In this document: one piece after another, positions 1-7,645 of the stretch
Layout of the letters: each line of letters begins with the position of its first letter
How positions within the stretch are numbered: the first letter of the stretch is position 1
Assembly (NCBI GenBank): GCA_017483985.1
Contig: JAFUUB010000009.1
Coordinates: 1-43,685 of the forward strand
Reading direction: 5' to 3'
Source of the DNA: Bacteroidales bacterium
GTDB taxonomy: Bacteria > Bacteroidota > Bacteroidia > Bacteroidales > UBA932
Length of the DNA stretch: 43,685 nt
Made by a program: the position numbers and the translations under genes
Notes under the pieces: generated by a model
Seen by the model: the letters and a program-made list of their open reading frames with translations, nothing else
Database searches by the model: none
Told to the model about the DNA's origin: nothing

Positions 1-95
1 ACCAACAGAAGTTGGCCGGGTCCTTTCGTTTATATGCGTGTGCGGTACGCCGGTTGTGGGCGAATGTGCTACATGGGCATAATCGGGTATGCGGT

Positions 96-192
96 GGCGC
101 AGATGCGCAAAAGAGTGTGGTATCTGCGCCGTTGCAGTGCGCAGGATGCGGATTAGCGGCGCAGATGCCGCGGAGAAAAGCGCATCTGCGCC
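96..192. repeat. Two equal-length hairpins with a conserved 11-bp stem
   Basis: GGCGCAGATGC occurs at 96-106 and 158-168. Its reverse complement occurs at 120-130 (one mismatch) and 182-192 (exact). Each pair spans exactly 35 bp with a 13-nt loop, and the units are offset by 62 bp. The stems are conserved but the loops differ. A degenerate half-copy, TGCGCAGGATGC, lies in the spacer at about 138-149. The geometry resembles paired REP/BIME-type elements; function unknown. Confidence 0.6.
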
Positions 193-307
193 ACGTCCGC
201 TTAGCGGACCGCCCCTTTTGAGCGCCTCCGGGGACCTGTCTCGAATGCCTCCGGGCTCCATCTTCCTTTTTGTACGGAGGGCCAGGCGCTATCCGGATAA
301 AGGGAAA

Positions 308-440
308 GGGTTTGTACGCAAAATAGGGTTTCCCGCGGAGGATTCCTGTACAAACCCGAAGGATTTCTGCGATTTCTCTTCATTTCTGCAGGGTTTGTAC
401 ATCCGTATTTGCTTCCGGGCGGCATTTCCTGTACAAACCC
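308..440. repeat. Alternating GGGTTTGTAC / GTACAAACCC array
   Basis: Exact copies of GGGTTTGTAC lie at 308-317 and 391-400, and exact reverse complements at 348-357 and 431-440. The two inverted pairs each span 50 bp and are offset by 83 bp. Spacing between consecutive sites is 40, 43 and 40 bp, about four helical turns. The two reverse copies share a longer context, TTCCTGTACAAACCCG. A degenerate fifth copy (TTTTTGTAC, 267-275) sits 42 bp upstream of the first. This could be a binding array for a dimeric protein or a REP-like element; the sequence alone cannot decide. Confidence 0.6.
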
Positions 441-549
441 GGAAGATGGTTCCGGGGGTGTGCCGTCAGTGTGCCGTCGGCGGCCAGGACCAAAAATGGG
501 GACAGAAATCGCTTCATATCCCCAAAGTTAGCAAAGATTCCCGGAAGTC

Positions 550-1512
550 CTAGAACTGTTCCCGGATGTTGTAACGGTTGCGTTCGGTACTGGAACGGGA
601 GACCATTTCGCAGACGAAACCGGCCAGGAAGAGCATGACGCCGAGCAGGACGGCGACCAGGGCCAGGTAGAAGAGGGGCTGGTCCGTGACGGGACGGAAA
701 CGGACGCCCTGGGCCTGGTGGATGAGCTTTGCGACAATGATCCAGACGGTCATGATGCCGCCGGCCAGGAACATCAGGATGCCCGTGAAGCCGAAGAAGT
801 GCATGGGCTTACCGCCGAAGGTGCTGAGGAACCAAAGGCTGATCAGGTCCAGGAAGCCGTTGACGAAGCGTTCCAGACCGAATTTGCTCTTTCCGTATTT
901 GCGTTTCTGGTGGTGGACCGGCAGTTCGCCGATCTTCCCGTATCCGGCGTTCTTGGCCAGGTAGGGGATGTATCGGTGCATCTCCCCGTAGACCTCGATG
1001 CTCTTGACGACCTCGTTCTTGTAGGCCTTCAGGCCGCAGTTCATGTCATGGAGCTTGATGCCGGTGATCTGCCGGGCCGTCGCGTTGTAATGTTTGGACG
1101 GAAGGTTCTTCGTCAGCGCGTTGTCCTGGCGGTGCTGTTTCCAACCGGAGACGACATCGTACCCTTCCTCGACGATCATCCGGTACAGCTCGGGCATCTC
1201 GTCCGGAGAGTCCTGCAGGTCGGCGTCCATGGTGATCACGACCCGGCCGGCCGCCTGTTCGAAACCGCAGTAAAGGGCGGCGGACTTGCCGTAGTTGCGG
1301 CGGAACCGGATCCCGTGGATGGCCGGATCCTTTTCCCGGAGGGACGCGATGACATCCCAGGATCCGTCGGTACTGCCGTCATCGACGAGGATGATTTCGT
1401 GGCTCCAGCCCTGGGCGGCCACGACGCGGCCGATCCAGGCCGTCAGCTCCGGAAGGGACTCTTTTTCATTGAATAGCGGTACGATGACCGAAAGATCAAG
1501 GGCGTAATCCAT
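550..1512 (-). CDS. Family 2 glycosyltransferase, DPM1/GtrB-like, with two C-terminal membrane helices
   Basis: A 320-residue GT-A fold glycosyltransferase that probably transfers a sugar from a nucleotide donor to polyprenyl phosphate at the inner membrane. VDDGSTDG (43-50) is the nucleotide-binding motif and MDADLQDSP (95-103) carries the metal-binding DxD. Two hydrophobic helices at about 237-262 and 280-303 match the GtrB/ArnC/dolichol-phosphate-mannose-synthase layout. The start codon lies 2 bp after the stop of the DUF4199 gene, so the two are probably co-transcribed and coupled. Donor and acceptor cannot be assigned from sequence. In other Bacteroidales this pair is often next to dihydroorotase, which is not present here. 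Confidence 0.88.
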   Translation of the reverse strand: MDYALDLSVIVPLFNEKESLPELTAWIGRVVAAQGWSHEIILVDDGSTDGSWDVIASLREKDPAIHGIRFRRNYGKSAALYCGFEQAAGRVVITMDADLQDSPDEMPELYRMIVEEGYDVVSGWKQHRQDNALTKNLPSKHYNATARQITGIKLHDMNCGLKAYKNEVVKSIEVYGEMHRYIPYLAKNAGYGKIGELPVHHQKRKYGKSKFGLERFVNGFLDLISLWFLSTFGGKPMHFFGFTGILMFLAGGIMTVWIIVAKLIHQAQGVRFRPVTDQPLFYLALVAVLLGVMLFLAGFVCEMVSRSSTERNRYNIREQF

Positions 1513-1514
1513 GG

Positions 1515-2075
1515 TTATTGCGGGTCTGCGGTTTGGTCAGGGGAAGAATGGGGCGGCAGTTCCCGGGAATAGAGCCGGGAAAGGACGACACCGAACAGGA
1601 AACAATAGATGAAGTTCCCGAAGAACATGTACTGCGGATAATTCTGCTTGAACTGCTCCAGGACGGCCTGGGTGTTGGCATCCATGGCCATCGGCAGGGA
1701 CCCGGTGGCCGCGTCGAAAACGGATTCGAGCTGCTGGGGATCCATCAGCAGGGCGTCGGCCAGGACATAGGCGGAGTAAACCAGAGCGGACAACAGGGCG
1801 ATGCGGACACCGTAGCCGAAGACCGTCTGGTTGGTAACGCCCTCATATTGAAGGCAGAGGCGCAGCAGGAAAAACCGCATCAGGAACAGGCAGGCGGCGA
1901 ACTTGACGATCCAGAGCAGGGTCTGGAGCGCAAACAGGAGGCCTCCCACCAGGCCGCCGGACCCGGTCGCCATCCAGGAGGTCAGCAAGGTGTAAAGGAT
2001 GCAGATGCCGCCCAGCACCAGGCCGGTGCGGGAGGCTTCGTTCCACAGGTGACGCGATGTGACGGTTTCTTTCAT
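1515..2075 (-). CDS. DUF4199 family integral membrane protein
   Basis: A 186-residue protein with four predicted membrane segments, at about 17-35, 42-70, 89-110 and 150-168. The long acidic/polar stretch between the last two (about 110-148) probably forms an extracytoplasmic or cytoplasmic loop. This layout and the adjacency to a GT2 glycosyltransferase are typical of DUF4199, a Bacteroidota family without a known biochemical function. It is first in a two-gene unit with the glycosyltransferase. A TATCTTTG -7 box on the same strand lies about 20 bp before the ATG, giving a very short leader. A role as an accessory of the glycosyltransferase is inference only. Confidence 0.78.
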   Translation of the reverse strand: MKETVTSRHLWNEASRTGLVLGGICILYTLLTSWMATGSGGLVGGLLFALQTLLWIVKFAACLFLMRFFLLRLCLQYEGVTNQTVFGYGVRIALLSALVYSAYVLADALLMDPQQLESVFDAATGSLPMAMDANTQAVLEQFKQNYPQYMFFGNFIYCFLFGVVLSRLYSRELPPHSSPDQTADPQ

Positions 2076-2095
2076 TATCTCGGGTTTCCTGAATG

Positions 2096-2103
2096 CAAAG
2101 ATA
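2096..2103 (-). promoter_or_regulatory. -7 box of the DUF4199-glycosyltransferase unit
   Basis: TATCTTTG on the minus strand is an exact match to the Bacteroidota -7 consensus TAnnTTTG. It lies about 20 bp upstream of the DUF4199 ATG. I see no good -33 TTTG at the expected distance. Confidence 0.55.
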
Positions 2104-2115
2104 GAAAAATATTCG

Positions 2116-2123
2116 TATCTTTG
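2116..2123 (+). promoter_or_regulatory. -7 box of the thrS operon
   Basis: A second TATCTTTG, on the plus strand and only 12 bp from the minus-strand copy, making a compact divergent promoter. Transcription would start near 2130, leaving a leader of about 85 nt before thrS. That leader contains a 10-codon frame (2146-2178) with no threonine codons, so it is not an obvious attenuator. Confidence 0.6.
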
Positions 2124-2213
2124 CAGGCTTAGATTAACTAATACTATGGCGGGCTGCGTTCAAGTACTTGGTAGGTAAATCACCGGTCCGACCCATTAAA
2201 TTTTAGTAACTTT

Positions 2214-4145
2214 ATGATCAACATTACTTTCCCGAACGGTGACGTGCGCTCCTACAACGAAGGGGTCACCGCGTATGAAATCGCACAGAGCATCAGCCCG
2301 AGACTGGCGGCAGAGGTGTTGGCCGCCAAGGTGAACGACGCAGTGGTGGACCTGACCCGCCCGATTGCATCCGATGCGACCGTGCAGCTCCTGAAATGGG
2401 AGGATGAAGATGCCCGCAAGGTTTTCTGGCACTCTTCTTCCCACCTGATGGCGGAAGCCCTCGAGGCCTTGTATCCGGGTGTCAAGTTCGGCATCGGACC
2501 GGCCGTCGAGAACGGTTTCTATTATGACGTTGACATGAACGGCCAGACCCTCACCGAGTCTGACCTTCCCAAGATAGAGAAGAAAATGCTCGAGCTGGCC
2601 CGTGAAAAGCAGGCCTTCAAGCGCATCGCCGTCTCCAAGGCGGACGCCCTCAAGCATTTTGAAGAGAAAGGCGATCCGTACAAGTGCGAGCTCATCAGCG
2701 AACTCGAAGACGGGACCATCACCTACTACGAGAACGGTGCCTTCACGGACCTGTGCCGCGGCCCGCACCTGATGAATACCGAAGTCATCAAGGCCGTCAA
2801 GCTGACCGCCCTGGCCGGCGCCTACTGGCGCGGCGACGAGAAGCGTCCGCAGCTGACCCGTGTCTATGGCATCACCTTCCCGAAGAAATCCATGCTCGAC
2901 GAGTACCTCGTGGTCCTCGAAGAAGCCAAGAAGCGCGACCACCGCAAGCTGGGCAAGGAGATGGAACTCTTCATGTTTTCCCCGCGCGTGGGCATGGGCC
3001 TTCCGATGTGGCTGCCCCGTGGCTCCGCCATGCGCTACGAACTCGAGCAGTTCCTTCGCCGCAAGCTGAAAGAGTATGGCTACCAGCAGGTTGTGACCCC
3101 TCATATCGGTAGCAAGCAGCTCTATGTGACCTCCGGCCACTATGCCAAATACGGGAAGGACTCCTTCCAACCGATCCATACCCCGCAGGAAGGCGAGGAA
3201 TACATGCTCAAGCCGATGAACTGCCCGCACCACTGCGAGATCTTCCGCAGCGCCCCGCGTTCCTACCGCGACCTGCCGATCCGCTTCGCGGAATTCGGTA
3301 CCGTCTACCGCTATGAACAGAGCGGCGAGCTCCACGGCCTGACCCGCGTGCGCAGCTTCACCCAGGACGACGCCCACATGTACGTCCGTCCGGAGCAGCT
3401 CAAGGATGAATTCAAGAAGGTCATCGACCTGATCCTGTACGTATTCAAGATCTTCAAGTTCGAGAACTACACCGCCCAGATCTCCCTGCGCGACAAGGTC
3501 AACCGCGAAAAATACATCGGCAGCGAGGAGAATTGGGACCGCGCCGAACAGGCCATCATCGAATCGGCCGCCGAGAAGGGACTCCCGACCGTGACCGAAT
3601 ACGGCGAGGCCGCCTTCTATGGCCCGAAACTTGATTTCATGGTCAAGGACGCCCTCGGCCGCAAGTGGCAGCTCGGGACCATCCAGGTGGACTACAACCT
3701 CCCGGAACGCTTCCAGCTCGAATATACGGATGCCGACGGATCCAAGAAACGTCCGGTGATGATCCACCGCGCCCCGTTCGGATCCCTCGAAAGATTTACC
3801 GCCGTGCTGCTGGAGCACACCGCCGGACACCTGCCGCTGTGGCTGGCTCCGGATCAGGTGAAAGTGCTGCCAGTCAGTGAAAAATATGCGGATTATGCAA
3901 AAAAAGTTTGTGAATATCTGAAAAATTCCGATATTCGCGCTTCCGTGGACGACCGTAATGAGACGCTTGGCAAACGCATTCGCGAAATTGCGCTGCTCAG
4001 GGTCCCGGTCCTTGCGATCGTCGGTGAGAAAGAAGTCACCGAAGGTACGGTTTCCGTCCGCCAGGACGGCGTTGACAAAGGCTCCATGGCGTTGGAGGCC
4101 TTTGGCAACTGGCTGCATGAAACCATGGCCGCTGAACTTGCATAA
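2214..4145 (+). CDS. thrS: Threonyl-tRNA synthetase
   Basis: Charges tRNA-Thr with threonine in the cytoplasm; class II synthetase of 643 residues, full length for the bacterial family. An N-terminal TGS domain (about 1-62) is followed by the editing domain with HSSSH at 73-77 and CRGPHL near 181-187, which hydrolyses Ser-tRNA-Thr. The catalytic core has the zinc ligands C337 (in MNCPHH), H388 (DDAHMY) and H518 (IHRAPFG). The C-terminal anticodon-binding domain ends with the frame. It is first in thrS-infC-rpmI-rplT, an order conserved in many bacteria. The ATG at 2214 follows an A/T-rich leader without a Shine-Dalgarno, as is usual in this phylum. Confidence 0.97.
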   Translation: MINITFPNGDVRSYNEGVTAYEIAQSISPRLAAEVLAAKVNDAVVDLTRPIASDATVQLLKWEDEDARKVFWHSSSHLMAEALEALYPGVKFGIGPAVENGFYYDVDMNGQTLTESDLPKIEKKMLELAREKQAFKRIAVSKADALKHFEEKGDPYKCELISELEDGTITYYENGAFTDLCRGPHLMNTEVIKAVKLTALAGAYWRGDEKRPQLTRVYGITFPKKSMLDEYLVVLEEAKKRDHRKLGKEMELFMFSPRVGMGLPMWLPRGSAMRYELEQFLRRKLKEYGYQQVVTPHIGSKQLYVTSGHYAKYGKDSFQPIHTPQEGEEYMLKPMNCPHHCEIFRSAPRSYRDLPIRFAEFGTVYRYEQSGELHGLTRVRSFTQDDAHMYVRPEQLKDEFKKVIDLILYVFKIFKFENYTAQISLRDKVNREKYIGSEENWDRAEQAIIESAAEKGLPTVTEYGEAAFYGPKLDFMVKDALGRKWQLGTIQVDYNLPERFQLEYTDADGSKKRPVMIHRAPFGSLERFTAVLLEHTAGHLPLWLAPDQVKVLPVSEKYADYAKKVCEYLKNSDIRASVDDRNETLGKRIREIALLRVPVLAIVGEKEVTEGTVSVRQDGVDKGSMALEAFGNWLHETMAAELA

Positions 4146-4178
4146 GTTCTCCGGCGTGAACATATTAACTTAACTTAT

Positions 4179-4195
4179 AGGAGGATTTATTTATC
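4179..4195 (+). promoter_or_regulatory. Strong Shine-Dalgarno plus ATC start of infC
   Basis: AGGAGG at 4179-4184 with 8 nt to the ATC at 4193-4195. It decides the infC start and stands out because most genes here lack a Shine-Dalgarno. Combined with the non-canonical start it is the expected architecture for IF-3 autoregulation. Confidence 0.8.
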
Positions 4196-4813
4196 GCAAC
4201 GCCTTACAAACCGAAGCCTTCCGGCGGTCCGAGACCTGCCGGGGCCCAAAGATCCTTTACCGGCCAGCGTCCCCGTCCGGGGATGGTGCGGCAGAAAGGG
4301 GAGAATGAACTCAATATCAATGACGAGATCACCGCTCCCCAGGTTCGTCTTGTCGGCGACAACATCGCCGAGCCGGGTGTCTACTCCCTGTCCGCCGCCC
4401 TCAAGATGGCGGATGAACTCGAACTGGATCTGGTGGAGATAAGTGCGAAGGCCGATCCTCCTGTGTGCAAGATACTGGACTACCAGAAGTACCTGTATCA
4501 GCAGAAGAAGAAGGCCAAGGAGATGAAGGCCAACCAGGCGAAGATCGTCATCAAGGAGATCCGGTTCGGCCCCAACACCGATGAGCATGACTTCCAGTTC
4601 AAGCTCAAGCATGCCCAGGAATTCCTCGAGGAAGGTTCCAAGGTCAAGGCTTCGGTCTTCTTCCGCGGACGCTCCATCCAGTTCTCGGACCAGGGTGAGA
4701 AACTGCTCCTCCGGTTCGTGCTGGCGCTCGAAGAATACGGCCGGGCGGAAAGCATGCCGAAACTGGAAGGCAAACGGATGATCATGATGATCGCTCCGAT
4801 TAAGAAGAAATAA
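4193..4813 (+). CDS. infC: Translation initiation factor IF-3, ATC start codon
   Basis: Binds the 30S subunit and discriminates against non-initiator tRNA and poor start codons. The first ATG in this frame (4283) would remove the conserved start of the protein. The frame is open back to a TAG at 4178-4180, and within it an ATC at 4193 follows a perfect AGGAGG (4179-4184) by 8 nt. Starting there gives 206 residues: a basic, Pro/Gly-rich leader of about 30 residues, then the IF3-N domain from ENELNINDEI, the linker helix with QKKKAKEMKANQ, and the IF3-C domain. ATT/ATC/ATA starts are known in infC of other bacteria, where IF-3 represses its own translation. Ordering in the operon supports the call; the exact start is strong inference. 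Confidence 0.93.
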   Translation: MATPYKPKPSGGPRPAGAQRSFTGQRPRPGMVRQKGENELNINDEITAPQVRLVGDNIAEPGVYSLSAALKMADELELDLVEISAKADPPVCKILDYQKYLYQQKKKAKEMKANQAKIVIKEIRFGPNTDEHDFQFKLKHAQEFLEEGSKVKASVFFRGRSIQFSDQGEKLLLRFVLALEEYGRAESMPKLEGKRMIMMIAPIKKK

Positions 4814-4858
4814 TCCGTGATGGATTTACATATTATTAACTATTAACAAATTAAAGAG

Positions 4859-5053
4859 ATGGCAAAGCTTAAGACCAACTCCGGTGCCAAAAAGCGCTTC
4901 ACGCTTACCGGAACGGGCAAAATCAAGAGAAGACACGCTTACCACAGCCACATTCTCACCAAGAAGACCAAGAAGCAGAAAAGGAATCTGGACCACTTCG
5001 CAATCCTCGACAAGGTCGACGAGCGTCGTGTAAAGGAGCTTCTCGTTCTCTAA
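4859..5053 (+). CDS. rpmI: Ribosomal protein bL35
   Basis: A 64-residue, strongly basic protein of the large subunit. The start [20 protein letters not shown] and the internal Lys/Arg/His-rich stretch are characteristic of bL35, and length is normal. It lies 45 bp downstream of infC and upstream of rplT, the standard order. The leader is A-rich with no Shine-Dalgarno. Confidence 0.97.
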   Translation: MAKLKTNSGAKKRFTLTGTGKIKRRHAYHSHILTKKTKKQKRNLDHFAILDKVDERRVKELLVL

Positions 5054-5084
5054 ACCATTTATTTATTTAAGTTTAACTAGGAAA

Positions 5085-5121
5085 GCAGTCGCAAAAGAGC
5101 CATCGTGAGGATGGTCACTGC
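5085..5121 (+). promoter_or_regulatory. Two-part hairpin in the rpmI-rplT spacer
   Basis: GCAGT (5085-5089) pairs with ACTGC (5117-5121), enclosing CCATC (5100-5104) paired with GATGG (5110-5114) around a GTGAG loop. The outer and inner stems are separated by an asymmetric internal loop. It ends 20 nt before the rplT ATG. bL20 autoregulates its operon by binding leader RNA in other bacteria, so this is a candidate bL20 target; no T-tract follows, so it is not a terminator. Confidence 0.45.
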
Positions 5122-5141
5122 CTCCGAAAACAATCAACATT

Positions 5142-5486
5142 ATGCCAAGATCAGTCAACTCTGTTGCCTCCAGGGCACGCCGCAAGAAGATCCTTAAGAG
5201 AACCCGCGGTAATTTCCTTTCCAGGAAGAACGTTTGGACCGTAGCGAAGAACACCTATGAGAAAGGTTTGACCTACGCTTACCGTGACCGCAAGGCCAAG
5301 AAGCGCGAATTCCGTGCACTGTGGATCCAGCGTATCAACGCTGCCGCCCGCCAGTATGGAATGTCCTATTCCCAGTTCATGGGCAAGCTCGCCAAGCAGA
5401 ATGTCGGTCTGAACCGCAAGGTTCTCGCAGACCTCGCCATGAATAACCCCCAGGCATTCGAAGCCATCATCAACTCCGTGAAATAG
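5142..5486 (+). CDS. rplT: Ribosomal protein bL20
   Basis: A 114-residue large-subunit protein that binds 23S rRNA early in assembly and, in well-studied bacteria, represses its own operon. The start [20 protein letters not shown], the [14 protein letters not shown] segment and the C-terminal domain ending in INSVK are typical. The 88-bp spacer before it carries a structured hairpin. The signal peptidase start codon follows 6 bp after its stop. Confidence 0.97.
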   Translation: MPRSVNSVASRARRKKILKRTRGNFLSRKNVWTVAKNTYEKGLTYAYRDRKAKKREFRALWIQRINAAARQYGMSYSQFMGKLAKQNVGLNRKVLADLAMNNPQAFEAIINSVK

Positions 5487-5492
5487 TTGCTG

Positions 5493-6836
5493 ATGAGCTG
5501 GAAGGATCTATACCATAACAAGTGGACGCGGATGTCCTTCTGGGCCATCCTCTACGTGTTGTGGGTGATCTGGCTCGGAAATTATTGGTGGCTCCTCGGC
5601 CTCATCATCATCTTCGACCTCTACATCACCAAGAAGGTGAAGTGGCTGTTCTGGAAGAAGGAATACAAGGAAGGGGAGAAACACAATGTCCTGCTGGACT
5701 GGCTGGATGCCATCATCTTCGCCGTCGTCTTCGTGACATTCATCAATATTTTCTTCTTCCAGGCCTTCAAGATCCCTTCCTCCTCCATGGAAAGCTCGCT
5801 GCTCACGGGAGACCATCTCTTCGTCAGCAAGCTGACCTACGGCCCGAAGATTCCCGAAACCCCGCTGACCATCCCGTTCACGCACAATGTCATCGGCTCG
5901 CATGAGTCCTACTCGACCGCGATCCGCAACGACTACAGGCGTCTCAAAGGATTCCGTCACGTGGAACGTGGGGACTACGTGGTATTCAATTTCCCGAATG
6001 GGGACACCGTCCTGACCAAGGCCCCGGCCGATGATTATTATGCCGTCTGCCGGACTGCCGGAAAGGCCTATGCGATCGCCAATTACGGTCCCATCAAGGT
6101 CCGCCCTTCCGACAAGAAGGACCACTACGTCAAGCGCTGCGTCGCCGTCGCCGGTGACACGCTCGAGGTCCGTGACGGACAGGTGTTTATCAATTCCGAA
6201 GCCCAGACCGTATGGCCGGGTGTGCAGAATACCTACGCAGTCACGACGAACGGGACCCGGATCAATGTCAAGACCATCGAGAAGATGGGTTTCAACACCG
6301 CCGAGCTCTGGTATGACGCCAACCTCCCGGGCTATCCCCGGATGCCGCTGACGGATGCCCTGCTCGAAGAGGTGCAGAAACTGCCGAACATCGTTTCCAT
6401 CGAACGGAACAATGACGTCTGGCCTCCGGATTATCCGGATTCCTACCGGCTGATTTTCCCGTTCACGGAAGAATTCAAGTGGACCCGCGACAATTTCGGT
6501 CCGCTCTGGATCCCCGCCAAAGGAACGACCGTGGCCCTTTCGATGGACAACCTGCCGCTCTACGAGCGCTTGATCAGGGACTATGAGCACCACACCCTCG
6601 AAGTGAAGGACGGGGTGATCCGTATCGACGGACAGGAGGCTTCCAGCTATACCTTCGGACAGGATTATTACTTCATGATGGGCGACAACCGTCACAATTC
6701 CCTCGATTCAAGATACTGGGGATTTGTACCTGAAGACCACATCGTCGGAAAGCCGGCCGTTATCTGGCTCTCCACGGACGTAAACAAGCCGTTCCCGCGG
6801 AATATACGGTGGCGCAGGTTCCTCAAATTTGTCTAG
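5493..6836 (+). CDS. lepB: Signal peptidase I (S26), long Bacteroidota form
   Basis: Removes signal peptides from exported proteins at the inner membrane. About 447 residues. Hydrophobic segments at about 14-29, 30-44 and 72-91 precede the catalytic domain. The serine is S98 in PSSSM and the general-base lysine is K214 in YVKR; the conserved GDNRHNSLDSR box follows near the C-terminus. The catalytic domain is split by an insertion of roughly 100 residues (about 235-350), as in other members from this phylum. I chose the ATG at 5493; a TTG two codons earlier is possible. It follows rplT by 6 bp, coupling an export enzyme to the translation operon. Confidence 0.92.
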   Translation: MSWKDLYHNKWTRMSFWAILYVLWVIWLGNYWWLLGLIIIFDLYITKKVKWLFWKKEYKEGEKHNVLLDWLDAIIFAVVFVTFINIFFFQAFKIPSSSMESSLLTGDHLFVSKLTYGPKIPETPLTIPFTHNVIGSHESYSTAIRNDYRRLKGFRHVERGDYVVFNFPNGDTVLTKAPADDYYAVCRTAGKAYAIANYGPIKVRPSDKKDHYVKRCVAVAGDTLEVRDGQVFINSEAQTVWPGVQNTYAVTTNGTRINVKTIEKMGFNTAELWYDANLPGYPRMPLTDALLEEVQKLPNIVSIERNNDVWPPDYPDSYRLIFPFTEEFKWTRDNFGPLWIPAKGTTVALSMDNLPLYERLIRDYEHHTLEVKDGVIRIDGQEASSYTFGQDYYFMMGDNRHNSLDSRYWGFVPEDHIVGKPAVIWLSTDVNKPFPRNIRWRRFLKFV

Positions 6837-6841
6837 TTTTC

Positions 6842-6872
6842 TTTGAATTACGGAAAATTAACACGATATTTG
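6842..6872 (+). promoter_or_regulatory. Promoter of rpmB-rpmG-DUF4295
   Basis: TTTG at 6842-6845, a 19-bp spacer, then GATATTTG at 6865-6872, one mismatch from TAnnTTTG. Placement is about 50 bp before the rpmB ATG. Together with the terminator at 7563-7597 it defines a separate three-gene transcript. Confidence 0.7.
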
Positions 6873-6920
6873 CAGCCCGCATAAAATTTTTGGTTCAGAA
6901 TAAAATAAAAAAATAACAAT

Positions 6921-7163
6921 ATGGCAAAGGTTTGTCAAATCACCGGAAGGAAGAGAATGAAAGGCAACAATGTTGCCCATTCCAAGCTGCGCACCAAGCG
7001 CGACTTCTCCCTCAACCTCAGGAACAAGCGTTTCTGGTCTGAAGAGGAACAGCGTTTCATCACCCTCAAGGTCTCCTGCAAGGGTATGAGGAACATTGAA
7101 AAGAACGGTCTCGCCGCCACGCTCAAAGAGGCCCAGAAGAAAGGATACGTCAACCTTGTTTAA
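6921..7163 (+). CDS. rpmB: Ribosomal protein bL28
   Basis: An 80-residue basic large-subunit protein. MAKVCQITGRKRMKGNNVAHS is the typical N-terminus, with C5 and no second zinc-binding cysteine pair. First gene of a small ribosomal operon; the A-rich leader lacks a Shine-Dalgarno. Confidence 0.97.
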   Translation: MAKVCQITGRKRMKGNNVAHSKLRTKRDFSLNLRNKRFWSEEEQRFITLKVSCKGMRNIEKNGLAATLKEAQKKGYVNLV

Positions 7164-7174
7164 ATTGAAGAATT

Positions 7175-7363
7175 ATGGCAAAGAAAGCAAAAGGTAACAG
7201 GGTCCAGGTCATCCTGGAGTGCACGGAGCAGAAGGCGAGCGGCGTACCGGGAATGTCCCGCTACATCACCACCAAGAACAAGAAGAACACCCCGGACCGT
7301 CTGGAGCGTAAGAAATACAATCCGTATCTCCACAAGGTCACCGTTCACCGTGAGATCAAGTAA
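7175..7363 (+). CDS. rpmG: Ribosomal protein bL33
   Basis: A 62-residue large-subunit protein with [18 protein letters not shown] at the N-terminus and the [16 protein letters not shown] segment typical of bL33. The CxxC zinc pairs of the C+ type are missing, so this is the zinc-independent form. It sits 11 bp after rpmB, the usual bL28-bL33 pair. Confidence 0.96.
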   Translation: MAKKAKGNRVQVILECTEQKASGVPGMSRYITTKNKKNTPDRLERKKYNPYLHKVTVHREIK

Positions 7364-7368
7364 TTTTT

Positions 7369-7385
7369 AGGAGGATACAGATATG
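7369..7385 (+). promoter_or_regulatory. Strong Shine-Dalgarno of the DUF4295 gene
   Basis: AGGAGG at 7369-7374 lies 8 nt before the ATG at 7383, the same spacing as for infC and exbD. It fixes the start of a gene that is too short to be obvious. Confidence 0.7.
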
Positions 7386-7541
7386 GCAAAGAAAGCAGTC
7401 GCTACGTTCGCAGCTAAGGCTGGCTCCAAGAGCATGGTCAAATGCATCCGCATGGACAAATCCCCGAAGACCGGGGCCTACGTCTTCACCGAGCAGCTCA
7501 TTGAGTCCGGTAAGGAGAAGGAATTCTTCAACAAGAAGTAA
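7383..7541 (+). CDS. DUF4295 small basic protein
   Basis: A 52-residue protein, MAKKAVATFAAKAGSKSMVK at the start and ending KEFFNKK. Small size, high lysine content and position directly after rpmB-rpmG match DUF4295, a Bacteroidota-restricted family next to bL28/bL33 and ftsY. It is probably ribosome-associated, but that is inference from context. A perfect terminator begins 22 bp after the stop. The gene is easily missed because of its length. Confidence 0.85.
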   Translation: MAKKAVATFAAKAGSKSMVKCIRMDKSPKTGAYVFTEQLIESGKEKEFFNKK

Positions 7542-7562
7542 TCCATCCACGATACATCGAGG

Positions 7563-7597
7563 GAACCCCGCCGAAAACGGCGGGGTTCTTCTTTTTT
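7563..7597 (+). terminator. Rho-independent terminator after rpmB-rpmG-DUF4295
   Basis: A perfect 11-bp stem, GAACCCCGCCG (7563-7573) with CGGCGGGGTTC (7578-7588), AAAA loop, followed by TTCTTTTTT. Confidence 0.93.
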
Positions 7598-7614
7598 ATC
7601 TTGCTTATTTTAGG

Positions 7615-7622
7615 TATCTTTG
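7615..7622 (+). promoter_or_regulatory. -7 box upstream of ftsY
   Basis: TATCTTTG, exact match to TAnnTTTG, 23 bp before the ftsY ATG and just after the terminator. A well-spaced -33 TTTG is not visible. Confidence 0.55.
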
Positions 7623-7645
7623 TGGGATTATAGATTATTCGGATC

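Larger units (their letters stand above)
1..549. other. Non-coding region rich in inverted repeats
   Basis: I find no credible gene here. The longest open frame (89-553, +) is rich in Arg, Ser and Pro, resembles no family I know, and runs straight through the inverted repeats. The region lies downstream of the minus-strand glycosyltransferase gene. It contains two repeat arrays (96-192 and 308-440, listed separately), a perfect small hairpin GTCCGC-TTA-GCGGAC at 195-209, a hairpin CCGGAA-N5-TTCCGG at 439-455, and a short direct repeat GTGCCGTC at 460-467 and 471-478. Confidence 0.6.

Noticed and set aside
1..549. CRISPR array from the regularly spaced repeats
   Set aside because: Repeats are only 10-11 bp, alternate in orientation, and occur in pairs; no cas genes are near.
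89..553. 154-codon open frame on the plus strand at the left edge
   Set aside because: Low-complexity composition, no recognisable family, and it passes through two arrays of inverted repeats.
2146..2178. Possible leader peptide before thrS
   Set aside because: Ten codons with no threonine codons and no attenuator hairpins, so there is no sign of threonine-responsive control.
2196..4163. 655-codon minus-strand frame opposite thrS
   Set aside because: Shadow of thrS codon bias; no domain, and thrS is certain on the other strand.
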